From Symsagittifera roscoffensis (Eukaryota; Xenacoelomorpha; Acoela; Convolutidae), in the NCBI RefSeq assembly GCF_963678635.1, contig NC_087070.1, positions 19,253,318 through 19,317,317 on the forward strand: a stretch of 64,000 bases of DNA, in the 5' to 3' direction. Below are positions 54,085 to 64,000 of the stretch, piece by piece. The translations under genes were made by a program, and so were the position numbers. The first letter of the stretch is position 1. Every line of letters starts with the position of its first letter. The notes beneath the pieces were generated by a model. That model ran no database searches. It was not told the DNA's origin and was given only the letters and a program-made list of their open reading frames with translations.

Positions 54085-56049
54085 CTAGAAAACAAAAAAA
54101 AAATACGTTCTATTAAGGCTATGCTTCAAAAAAATTCAAGACTTCTGAGGAAAACTTGAAAAATAGATGGTTACTAGATTGATATACGTAACCCTACAGA
54201 AAATCAGGTTTGTAATAGTAATAACAATGATAATAAGGAAAAATGATATTGTGCATTGAGTACAGGGGTTTGGTAAAACCCTTTTATTGATATTGATATA
54301 AAAGTTTTTCAATGGAAGTTTAGGTCTTCTCTGAGTAGTCGTTGAAGAGGTTGGTCAACTGACAGGCACAGATCCAGAAATCGGAATCAACTTTGGCTCC
54401 CTTTGATGGTTAATATGGGTTTTGCGGGCGTTTTTTTGAGAAGACGGATTGAAAGTAGTGATTGGATAGCTCAGCCTTAGCGAGACCGGGTATTTAAACT
54501 TCTTGCTCACGGTAGATTTCCGAAGGGACGCCTTCCTTGAACAGTTTTTTTGTGAATGTATTGATAATTTTGCAGAGATAATTTTAGATTAGTTTGAGTT
54601 TCCACTTATTAAGTTTTCAAGCTTGATTAAGTCTTGGATCTATTTTCATCCTGCATGGTGTTAAATTTCTTTATCAGATTTGAGAATCCGGATGAAAATC
54701 CCGAGTTTTTAAAAACCCATATTCAACCATGACAAATATTCAAAAACAACAAAAGCAAAATACAGTCCAAATCAGTCAGCCTGCATGCACAATATGTGGA
54801 TTGTACAGTTGCTCGTAACGATATGTTTGCCAACAAACGTTGGACAATTTTTATGATGCATATGATATCCGGCTCCGGCAATTAACTATTCCGGAAATTC
54901 TAGTTTCATCTTTGAGAGACACATGCCCCATCATTTTTGATCAATTTGTGCAAATGCCTTTACAGCCTCAATCACAGTAAATTCAACGGGAGAGGGAAAT
55001 TTTTTTTAGTTAGTACGCTGGGTGGGGAGCTGTAATGGGAAGATTTTTTTTGAGAAGTTGAAATAACTACTGTATGTTAATAAAACTTTCATCTGATAAA
55101 CCAATTTGACACAAGGGTAGATCTGTAAAAACATCTCAACTGAATCAACCACCTTTTAACTTTTGCGAAACTCTTAACTTATGCAATTTAGTTACCAAAT
55201 TATAACATAGATAATAGATTAACTGTATACGATGGGAACTGTCTCCAACCACCTTTCTATTTTCCAACCACCTGACTATAATAGTTGGACCAACAGACGA
55301 ACGAGAGAAACTAGTTGATGCGCAAAAACCGTTGAATAATCTAAACAAAAATAACGGCTAAACGTATAATTTGAAAACAATATTGACGATTGTCCTTTTC
55401 ATGGTGGGGGAAGATTGAAACTTTAATAAAGTTTATGGAAGAAATAGACGAAAAGAAAAAGAAGAAAATAGCTGCAACGAGTGGTAGCCAACGCCAAATA
55501 CCGCAAACAATCTGGTTTTTGAATCGGATTGAGCTTTTTTTTCATTCTCAGTTTTCGCGCGTTAATTGAAAATTAGAAGTCAAAACTCAGAGCAGTCGGA
55601 TAGACAATCGCTAGAAATATTCTTGAAAACCCGATCTTGAGTCCAAATGCTATTCGCAACTTTCCTGCATAAATAGCTTGAGTAGAGTTGTCTGTGTTCC
55701 TGACAGTTAAATCCAAGATTTGTCGCTGGAAGTCAGAGAGAAGAGTTTCAAGTTCAAGTAAACATTATCCTGATCGATTGGTGAGGTTTCACAATCAATC
55801 GACCTGATGGTCCAATAACTTCAGTATTACAAAAACTCCGTGAGTATTAAAGGTCTTGAATCTTATTCAAATGACATAATGCATTACTGGAACTAATTTC
55901 AGAGTTGTGGTCTAGATGTCGCGAGTTTCTGAATTTTCTTACATGAGTGTATTTTGTTAGGAATTTTGAAAAGTAAATTCAAACGTTTTCGCTCATCCTA
56001 GCATAGTTAAATAATTTCAGGTTGAAAGAATTTAAAGGGCAGTCGTGAT
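54085..56049. other. Region 5' to the first coding exon
   Basis: Presumed intron 5' of the PMCA start exon, or promoter-side sequence. A ttattgatattgatat string is at about 54280, as in the 61.0-61.4 kb region. I see no TATA or convincing promoter. Confidence 0.35.
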
Positions 56050-56061
56050 GGCGATTATTAA

Positions 56062-56580
56062 ATGGCTATTCTGATTGGAGCAAGCTCTCTACATCATTCC
56101 CTCGAGAAAAGAAGAAACATCAAAGAACGTTTTCGTCTATCCAAACACGTTATCACGAAGCCTGGTTACAATCTTCACCCCAACACGAAAGACAAAAGCA
56201 AAATTGTCCAAAATCGAGCAACGCTTATCCCTGAATCAGTAAAACTAATCTTGCGGCATGATATTGTGAACAACTCCATAACTCACTCCCCCACAGACCC
56301 CCCCCCCCCCCCCAGAACATCACTTACTGCAAAGAAACTGGTAGCAGAGATCCTGAAATTAGATAGGGATATGGGAATTGTTTTTTGTGTCAGGAGGGGA
56401 GCAATTGACGTATACAAGCAGTTAAAAGCGACAGGGATCCCAGTTTTGCATTTTGTGAACAAGCTGATCTCAAAAAGGAAAAGAACAAGAGGAAAAGAAA
56501 ACTGTGAGAAGCTACAGCAATCTCCATCTAGATCCTTATCTGGAAATAAAGACCCTGACTATCGTAAGGAAACATGGTAA
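56062..56580 (+). pseudogene. LINE-associated ORF1-like fragment
   Basis: 172 codons. Starts AILIGASSLHHSLEKRRN, then SKHVITKPGYNLHP, VKLILRHDIVNNSI and KATGIPVLHFVNKLI. The layout of a hydrophobic strand with Gly/Ser, a basic middle and a second hydrophobic strand might be an SGNH-hydrolase-like fold, as some ORF1 proteins carry. That is inference. It contains a tract of about 16 C near 56300, coding for Pro. Either start or end may be truncated. Confidence 0.5.
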
Positions 56581-56752
56581 CGACTTAAAAGGAAAATCAG
56601 AAAGAAGCAAAGTCCGTCTCCACAGAAAAAAGAAAAAAAATAAGCGAAGAGAAGAAAATAAGTGAGTTTGTTGTTAAATTCTCATTTTTGTGACGAACCT
56701 AATGATTTAGTTCCTTGGCCCTGAAGAAAAATGAAATTGATAATTCTTAATC

Positions 56753-57180
56753 ATGGTAAGGAACTGTAAAACGTGTAAAGAAGGTATCCTTACAAATGAG
56801 AAGGCCTTTTCCTGTGTCTCGTGTAAATCACAAATGAACATGACTCCTGAAAGTACTGCTCTGTCAACTACTGCTATGAATGGAACGAAGGAAATAGGAT
56901 TAAATGCAATGCTGCTACGCAATGCTTTTGTGGAAAACAATAAACAACAATGAACGGCTCATGTACGGTTGCTGAACCATTGCGAATGCCAACGAAATGA
57001 TCGAGATGGTTGACGTTGGTGGTAAAATGAAAAACATGGAGACGAGACTCACTAATTTAGTTAAACCAAAAATCGAAAATACTACGAAGACAACAAACAA
57101 AAAAGTTGAACGAAGGTCCGCTGCCGTAGTCGCCCCAGAAAAATTCACGGGGAGAATGCAAGGGAAAGTAGAACATTAAG
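56753..57180 (+). pseudogene. LINE ORF1 cysteine-rich piece
   Basis: VRNCKTCKEGILTNEKAFSC followed by VSCKSQ gives a C-x2-C ... C-x2-C pattern, reminiscent of the PHD-type zinc motifs in some LINE ORF1 proteins. A stop near 56950 splits it from the coiled, basic MIEMVDVGGKMKNMETRL part (56997-57179). Confidence 0.55.
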
Positions 57181-57215
57181 CAGATTACAGAATAAATCAC
57201 ACATCGGTCAAAGTT

Positions 57216-57640
57216 TCAGATTACAGGGGATCCTACCAAAACCAAAGGAGAAACTCTGGTCCCTACAATCGATGAAGTAACTGAAACACTGAGCCAAATC
57301 GTAGTAACACCAAAAGTGCTAAAGTTCAAACTCCTACGAAAGCTTAACGCAGAAAGGAAAAACCTAAACGCCACTAGTAACGGTTTCCAGCGAACATGAA
57401 GCAAGACTTACGCTTGCGAAAGTTTTTGAACGAGTGTACATCGTGCCTGCTTTATCAAATGAAGATGCTATCAAAGAAATTAAAAATCCTGAAAAGAAGA
57501 AGGGAGATTCTGGATGAAAGCTCAAGATAAGGAACTTGGAGGTGTTTAACGATGGGGTGAAAGTTGAATTTGCTAATAGAGTTGTTATCTTGACTAGGTT
57601 TCTTGAACATCTTGCAGCTGAACACAAGAAGCCTCGTTAA
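57216..57640 (+). pseudogene. LINE ORF1 C-terminal part (RNA-binding-like)
   Basis: TKTKGETLVPTIDEVTE and LKFKLLRKLNAERKN in one frame, then LVTVSSEHEARLTLAKVFE, YIVPALSNEDAIKE and LKIRNLEVFNDGVKVEFAN in another. This is a common ORF1 pattern. At least one frameshift near 57375 and one stop near 57517 break it. Confidence 0.55.
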
Positions 57641-57659
57641 CATTGAAAGAAGAAGGAAT

Positions 57660-58686
57660 TTCGCAAATGCAGTAATTGCCTCCGATTATAACGTTATATG
57701 TTAATGTCAAACTTGGCTAAATAAAAACATTGATGAATCAAAACTTCTGCTAAATAAGTATGACATCTACAGAAATGAAAGAGAAATGTTGGACAAAAAA
57801 ATCACAAGGAGGAAGCCTAATGGCTATCAAAAATACTATTATATCAGGAAAATTAATTTAGATTTTTCCAGATTCATGCGTCTCAAGTAAAATTAATCTA
57901 AACGATTCAGAATTTATCATGTTCGCCTTTTATAATCCACCAGAAGATGGTAAATACCGTTACACTATCAATGACTTCCAGAAACTTGTGAAAAGCAATC
58001 CCAAATAAAAACCTGCCCTGATCTGTGTTGATCTAAATTTTCCTGAGGCAAATTGGAAAGCATCAGAAAGCACAAATGAGGATGAAGTTTTGATAATTGA
58101 GTGGTTTGAAGTTGAGCTCTTCAGTCAAGCCATTGATTACCCGGCGGCTTACTCTCAGAGCACTCTGGATCTAGCTTTCTTTCGTAACTGCTTTCTAACT
58201 GCGGAAAAGGACGAAAACTTTACAAAAATTTATGATTGCACTTTTCACGAAGCTTCTCATCTGTCGTTAGAGTGCCCGGTGACCGAATGCCAGCCAGTGT
58301 TGCAAAATTTCAGAAGCTTCGTAAAAGCAGATGGATTGAATGATTACCTACTGAAAACTCCGTTCGAGCATATCTGTTACACTAATATCAACAAAAAGTA
58401 TAATGAGCTACACCAGCATCTCGACAAAGCAATTGAGATGAATGTTCCAAGAAGAACAAGGCACAGACAACGTCTTCCTCCTTGGATATCTAACTTCACA
58501 TCAAATTTAATAAAGAAACTGAACACACAGAGAATTCGATTCATAGAAAAGCTGACTAACTATAGAAAACAACAAGTAACAAAACTGGAAAATTTAGATA
58601 CAGAATCGTCGGAACAAGGCAGGGAAATCTACCATAACAAACTGTTTCACTTCAGAAATTCTGATCCAGTCTATGATCAATTCTGA
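57660..58686 (+). pseudogene. LINE ORF2 endonuclease domain remnant
   Basis: CQTWLNKNIDESKLLLNKYD and AFYNPPEDGKYRYTINDF, then ICVDLNFPEANW, are typical of the EEP (APE-like) endonuclease of non-LTR elements (ETWL ... YRPP ... GDFN). A final open stretch of 198 codons (58090-58686) has LDLAFF and the linker to the RT. The catalytic GDFN is changed to VDLN. Frames change at about 57830 and 58005. Confidence 0.75.
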
Positions 58687-58689
58687 TTA

Positions 58690-60360
58690 GGGTCAACCTC
58701 AGTGTACCATTTTCAACAAACAGGTCGATATGCTGAACGAGTTCTTCCATTCAGCGTTCACTCCAAAAAAGACATCCAGTATAAAAAAAGTGGAAGCTGG
58801 AAATCCAACATTAACAAATTTAAACATCTCTAAAACGATAATTCACCTCATCCTCGCAAGATGTTAAAAAAGGTCGTGGTCCAAACGGTTTTCCACCTGC
58901 CTTCTTCCAAAAGACGTCCCGTAAAATATGCGAAATTCTACACAAATTGATTAAGAGCAAAAAGAGAGTCCGTAAGATTTCCGACAATTTGAGGTTGCTG
59001 CTGTAACTCCAATCCACAAAAAAAAGAGACCGACGAAGAGTAGAAAACTACCAACCAGTCTCACTCCTAGACATCGATAGCGAAATTCTTGAAAAAATCT
59101 ATATACATTACACTCAATGAACACTTCTGTCGTTACTTGACACCCCACCACATGGATTTGTGAAAAAAAAAACAGATCCGTTCTGATGAATATGTTGTTA
59201 TTTCTGCAGAAAAAAATGAAGCACTAGGCAGCGATCCAAATTCAGAAATTGTTGTGTTTTACACCGATTTTTCGAAAGCGTTCGAAAAAGTACCTCAACT
59301 CGAACTAGTGAAAAACTTACAAAAACAGGAGAAGGAGGCTGTCTGCTTGAAATCATAATAGATTACTTAAACAACAGAAAAAAATTCATCAGAGTGGACA
59401 ATACGAGCTCATGAGTTCTAGATGGTACTAGCGGTGTACATCAAGATTCACTCTTGGGACCTTTTTTGTTTTGTATCTTCCTTAACGACCTGCCTGATGT
59501 CCTGAAATTCTCTGATCCTTTTGTCTTTGCAGACAATTTCAAACTTCTAGCAAGTACAGGATGACCTAGATCAAGTTGAAATTTGGGTCAAAGAGATTAA
59601 GATGGAGTTAGCAAGGGACGAATGTGCCAAAGTTATGTTCAGAGGAAAGGAACGAAGTTACAAGCTGATGAGTGCAAAATTGGATAAATCTAAAACCTTA
59701 AAAGACCTCGGCATCTATGTAGCAGAAGACCTAATAAGGAAAGCGCACATTGATGAACGACTGAAGAAAGCGAAGAAAACACTCTACATGATCAGAAGGA
59801 ATGTAGTTGTGAACGTAAGAATCTTCATAAAGCTTGGTCTGTACAAATCGCTCATTCTGCCGATCTGTTAGATGGATTCTCGAGTGTATCTGCCTCCCGA
59901 GCAGAACTCCAGTCTCTTGAAAGTTTTGAAAAAAAGTTTGCAAGAAGGATAACAGTTATCAAGGGATCGTGCTATGTGAATCAGTTACGACTTCTGAATT
60001 TACTGCCACTTCCATTGTTCATTCAAACGAGTGGTGTTTTGTTCCTCGCAAAGGTTATAACCGCAAATGACGAGATAATTAGTTTAACTTAGCGTCAAGA
60101 CATCCAAAAAGGAAACACGGAAGTTTTTAAGCATTACGAGACGAGGACTGAAAAGGCCAGAGGTGAATTTGTCTTCAGAACTTGCCGGCTTGTTAATCGA
60201 ATCGAAAAATACATCGTCATCAGAAAACCTATCGAATTAAGAAATAGATTGATCAAACTCATGTGGAAATTTGTTGACGAACGACTCTCAGAAACAAATG
60301 TCTGCACGTGGCAACTCGCTTGCGATTGCAACAGATGCAGAAATATTTGGACATTATTTT
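58690..60360 (+). pseudogene. LINE ORF2 reverse transcriptase and C-terminus remnant
   Basis: KKGRGPNGFPPAFFQK, VAAVTPIHKKKRPTK, VVFYTDFSKAFEKVP, VHQDSLLGPFLFCIFLNDLP, FADNFKLLAS, and DLGIYVAEDL follow the RT motif order of non-LTR elements. The YxDD-equivalent FADD is FADN. The 3' part, CTWQLACDCNRCR (60303-60341), is a C-x-C-x2-C end. Numerous stops and shifts show it is inactive. Confidence 0.8.
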
Positions 60361-60404
60361 AATATTTTACAACTGGGACCATGCGCCCTTCAGCTAGCTG
60401 TAAA

Positions 60405-60480
60405 TCCTCAACAACAACAACAACAACAACAACAAGAACAACAACAGCAGTAGCAGCAGCAACAGCAACAACAACAATGA
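60405..60480 (+). repeat. CAA/CAG microsatellite at LINE 3' end
   Basis: caacaacaacaacaacaaca with interspersed cag, ending aacaacaacaatga. It directly follows the ORF2 C-terminus, so it is probably the element's 3' simple-repeat tail. Confidence 0.85.
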
Positions 60481-62660
60481 TTAGGATTTTTGACTACTTC
60501 GAACGTTTTTGCTCATTAAGCATCATCAAGATTTTTTTAAAAAAAGATTACAAAATGATTTATGTATATTTTATCTTAGTACGTTGAGATAAGGTCACTT
60601 TTAAGTTAAATTGTCTAAAACAGATTAAGCACACACACTGACCAGCCGATAACAATAAATACTGAACGTTGTCAACGTTAATTTCGATGACGTTCGCATG
60701 CTTTAGATTTTACAGAGACCTAGTCTCTGGGCGTGCCTATTTCTATCCAGAAGGGGGAGATGCTTTTTTGGTGGTAGCCGTTAAGCTGTAACGATTCCAA
60801 GTTCCCTGATATAAGCAAACGACGAATTGGCTTTGACCAATCAGGGTGCAAACGCACAAGGCAGAGTGTCTCTGGCCCTCGATCCAATCGGTATAGAGCC
60901 TACCAGCCTTGACCTTATATGTAATTTAGGTGAACGATGGTTACCTTGTGTTGCTATGGTGCTCCTAGGCAGAGATTGCAATATATTGAATGATCAGATA
61001 TTGAATATTGAGACGATTGAGAGATACTGAAGGCTAGATTTTGATATTGATTTCGAATTATTTGTAAAATATTTAGAAGATGATGAAAAAATATTTTGCA
61101 TCATGACTCCAATTTTCAAATTTTTTAAAACACATGCATATAAAACAAATGATAATAAAATTCAAGATCACTAAATGGACTCAAGTCAAGTTTTAGGGAT
61201 AACAAACAAAAACAAACAATTATATCGAAAAAATTAAATAATTTTAATTATTCATTCATATTGAGCTTTCAAACTTTGACTTTTTTAGTGATATCGAATT
61301 TCAATCGCATTTGAAATTGATATTGATATTGAATGGAAGATGTTGGTATTGAGCTCAATATATTAACATTGTATTGAAATCCCTGCTCCTAGGTGTTTTT
61401 ACGACTTCATGACAACGGGATCAAACCTACTTGACCTAATTTAGGGCTAAATTTCCATCCTGAGTATCATTCGCCCAGAATTTTACAGCAAAGATAATAA
61501 AAAAAGTCCATATAGACGACTGGCTGAGACAGTTATTTTAAGTCTAATTGTTTTCATCGACTTGACCTAGTCAATTGATTTTCGGGCTGCTTAAAAGTCA
61601 ACATCATGTTACAGCTTTTAAGCTGTCAGCCAAACGCATATTTCTTAGTTTTCCTTACATAAAAAAATAAAAAAATAGCTGCCACTCGGATCACCAAACA
61701 CTGTGATTATTTCTAAAAATAGAGCTACAACCGTAATCAAATGTAATTTTAGTTACAGTTTTATAACAGACCCATTAAAAGAATCTGTTCAGGTTAGAGT
61801 GTAGGTAAAGTACCCATTGACGACTGATTGTCGTTAATAACCTTACTTCTATTCGTTTTTCACCGTTTCAACCTAGCCAATCGATTTTTCTGTCTGTTTA
61901 AGGGCTAACCTTCGTGTCGCCGCGTTTAGCCATCAGCGAAACTAATTTTGTTTGGCGTCAGCTTACATGCAAAAATAACCTCATAACTGGTTTGACCTTT
62001 TTTCTTGCAATCGGTTGTTCTGTGTTTCGGAACATTTTTTTTTGTCAAAATGGCCTTTTTTTTGTATTTCTCAAAATTGTTCCAGTTCAAACTAATCGTT
62101 AATTATCTAAAAAACTGTAACATTCTGAGCTTTTTTGACTCCAATTTCGACATTAACGCATTTATCGTTATTTTTGACGTGCGTCGGAAGGCGTGCCATC
62201 CGGGGGAATGGAGCTTACTCCCCCGACAGCCCCATCAATCCCCCCATGAACGCATGACTCCGGTTTATCATCAGTATTCTTTTATTAACTTACAAAGCAC
62301 AACAGAAACAAAATTTACCTACGTTAGCTCAACTCAGTGCGTGTCCTAAGTAGCATTATACTAAATCTTCACTGCCTTCTCAAAATTTTCAAAAAAATAT
62401 GCACCATAAAGAGTGTCCTGAATAAAACTGTTTTACTGACTACTTATCTCATTCAACCATAAAGTTTCTTTTTGCTTTTGCTTCTTCAAAAAGATTTGGG
62501 ACGTGGCACGGACATTCACCCATTAAACCCATTGAAATTTACTTGGAGTTTCTCACCAAGTATAATAGGTGGTCTTGATCAGATTCAAGTGTCTGCTGAG
62601 CCACATTTTGCTCAGCTGCGCAGGATTCGCTATTGATATCTCATGTTCGTTCGTCCTTTA
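60481..62660. other. Flank right of LINE, no gene found
   Basis: Contains a stretch near 60.98-61.39 kb with many attgatattgatatt strings, similar to one at 54.28 kb. The remainder has no supported feature. Confidence 0.4.
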
Positions 62661-62666
62661 GTGGAT

Positions 62667-63560
62667 TCAAGCCATCTTACTGCTATCATAGCGCTGATCA
62701 CCAATATTGACACATTCTGGGCCTGGTCGGGTAATCCCATGAAAAATAATTCTCCAGCTTCCCACACCAAGACTAAGTGTGTTCTCTTGGGGAACCAGAA
62801 CGTCTGCGCCAGTCAGTGACAAAGGTACTCCCCATAAGTCAACAGAACATTCCTCCAGGTCCGGTATCACGAGGCTACTAGCAGTGGCTCTGTTTCCATC
62901 ATCACTTGATGCGTCTCGTACTTTTCGTCATTTTTGGGGAAGTGGTTTGGCATTGCTCCACTCGCTTTCTTCTTCTGGAAGTCACTGACATTTCCATCGC
63001 TCATCTTCACGAAGTATTGCCCTACTATCCCTTTCAACTCGTCTCTAGATCTCTCCGGGACTTTCCAACGGATCTTCGTCAAGCATTCGAAGAATCTGTC
63101 AGACATCTTTGCAGGTCGCACATATTTGGGTACTGAAAAAAGCTGATCGATCAACCTGTGCTGCGTCCTTGCACTCACTACAACCATGTGTGTGGGATAC
63201 CGGCTGCTGCAAAGTGATGCAGAACTAGATACCACAAGGTATTATGAGCCAACGGCTTTGTGTCGCTATGTTTCAGACTCATTTCATTTTCGAGATTTTC
63301 TTGCCAACCTCCAATCTTTTGTCGGTCTGTAACGATTCCGGGAATGCATCCACACTCAAGGTTGTTACTAGTTCATGTGCCCTTAAATTCATTCCGATGA
63401 CTAAATGATCATTTTGGCCTTCACTCATTGCGTGATTAACGAAAATTTCAAAAATACAGCTCACAGAGGACTTGCTACGTCTTGACTTAAGCTTTCGTAT
63501 AATAGCCGTGCTAATCCCAGGAATGTTAGTCGCTTCTCCTAACGAGTCTTTTTGTTCCAT
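62667..63560 (-). pseudogene. Unrecognised protein-like frames, probably broken gene
   Basis: Three minus-strand open frames succeed one another: 63560-63279 (93 codons, LVIGMNLRAHELVTTLSVD), 63235-62867 (122 codons, RFFECLTKIRWKVPERSRDE) and 62870-62667 (67 codons, IPDLEECSVDLWGVPLSLTG). GC content is higher than the surroundings and codon use looks coding. The frame changes and a stop between the first and second suggest decay or small introns. I recognise no family. It could be a transposon or virus-derived remnant, or an exon cluster of a host gene. Confidence 0.35.
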
Positions 63561-64000
63561 GTCCTATGATGAGTGAGGTTACGAAAAGATTTTGACGACA
63601 GTGCACAAGTCCAAAAAGAACTCATGCGGGTCAAGACTCAATTCTTGTAAAATTGAAAAAACTTAGTCTCTGAGAATTTCTATGAACGATTCAGCTAGGG
63701 TTAATCACTGAGTCTGCACAGTCTGGGCATGAAGTTGATTCCGCTTAAATTCTTAATTAATAATAATAGTCCAAATTATAAAAACAACTTAGCCAACACA
63801 CATAATAACAATCAACAAAAAGAACAACAAACCCAATAGGTGATAGCGATCTCTCATATCAGTATCGAATTACTGCTGTAAATTTATCAAATCTCAGCCT
63901 TGTTTGAAATCGAGCAAATTTTCAGAAAGGTTTCCTAAAATCTATTGTTCTTCTCTAAACCTCTATGTTTTCCCAGATTGCCCGAGCTGTCTTAATAAGT
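63561..64000. other. Right window edge, no feature seen
   Basis: AT-rich sequence with no open frame or repeat that I can support. Confidence 0.3.

Larger units (their letters stand above)
56050..60480 (+). mobile_element. Decayed non-LTR retrotransposon (two-ORF LINE)
   Basis: Order on the plus strand: an ORF1-like piece, a cysteine-rich piece, a further ORF1 piece with EHEARLTLAKVFE, the endonuclease domain, the reverse transcriptase and a C-terminal CxCxxC end, then a CAA-rich tail. Frames are broken by several shifts and stops, so it is a dead copy. It moved by target-primed reverse transcription, as inferred from the domain set. Clade is not certain; CR1 or jockey-like groups fit best. 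The 5' end is not defined. It lies opposite to PMCA. Confidence 0.85.

Overview
This is animal nuclear DNA: AT-rich, intron-rich, and full of tRNA-derived SINEs, miniature inverted-repeat elements, a non-LTR retrotransposon and satellite or minisatellite blocks. The one host gene I can establish is a plasma-membrane Ca2+-transporting P-type ATPase (PMCA, P2B type) on the minus strand. Codon-level similarity points to a metazoan PMCA. The species cannot be named from the sequence; a non-vertebrate animal is my guess.

Layout. The PMCA start codon is at 54001 and coding runs leftwards through 18 exons to 2332. Every exon-exon phase agrees, giving 1145 codons up to the calmodulin-binding segment. 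Two N-terminal exons lie close together (53.4-54.0 kb). A 17.2 kb intron follows (36.2-53.4 kb). The actuator-domain exons are at 35.4-36.2 kb, the insert and TM3-TM4 exons at 23-28 kb, the phosphorylation and nucleotide-binding exons at 14.9-20.8 kb, the TM5-TM10 exons at 6.5-9.0 kb, and the calmodulin-binding exon at 2.3-2.5 kb. The last tail exon is not resolved and may lie in the first 2.3 kb or outside the window. One intron (4) uses a GC-AG boundary. The 3' splice junction region of exon 17 has been duplicated in tandem.

The introns hold most of the remaining content. There are at least three kinds of tRNA-like SINE heads, two of which share one 3' tail. A ~400 bp dispersed repeat is present in a dozen copies. 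There are four inverted-repeat elements (8.1, 9.3, 22.0 and 25.8 kb), one flanked by a perfect 9 bp target duplication. A 305 bp tandem array lies at 29.7-31.0 kb and a degenerate ~165 bp satellite at 33.2-35.0 kb. A G-rich GGAT minisatellite abuts a C-rich TGCCC/T minisatellite at 39.35 kb.

Upstream of the PMCA start (56-60.5 kb, plus strand) lies a decayed two-ORF non-LTR retrotransposon with ORF1, endonuclease and reverse transcriptase remnants, ending in a CAA-rich microsatellite. At 62.7-63.6 kb three minus-strand open frames in succession look protein-like but I do not recognise them. The remaining long stretches show no gene I can support.
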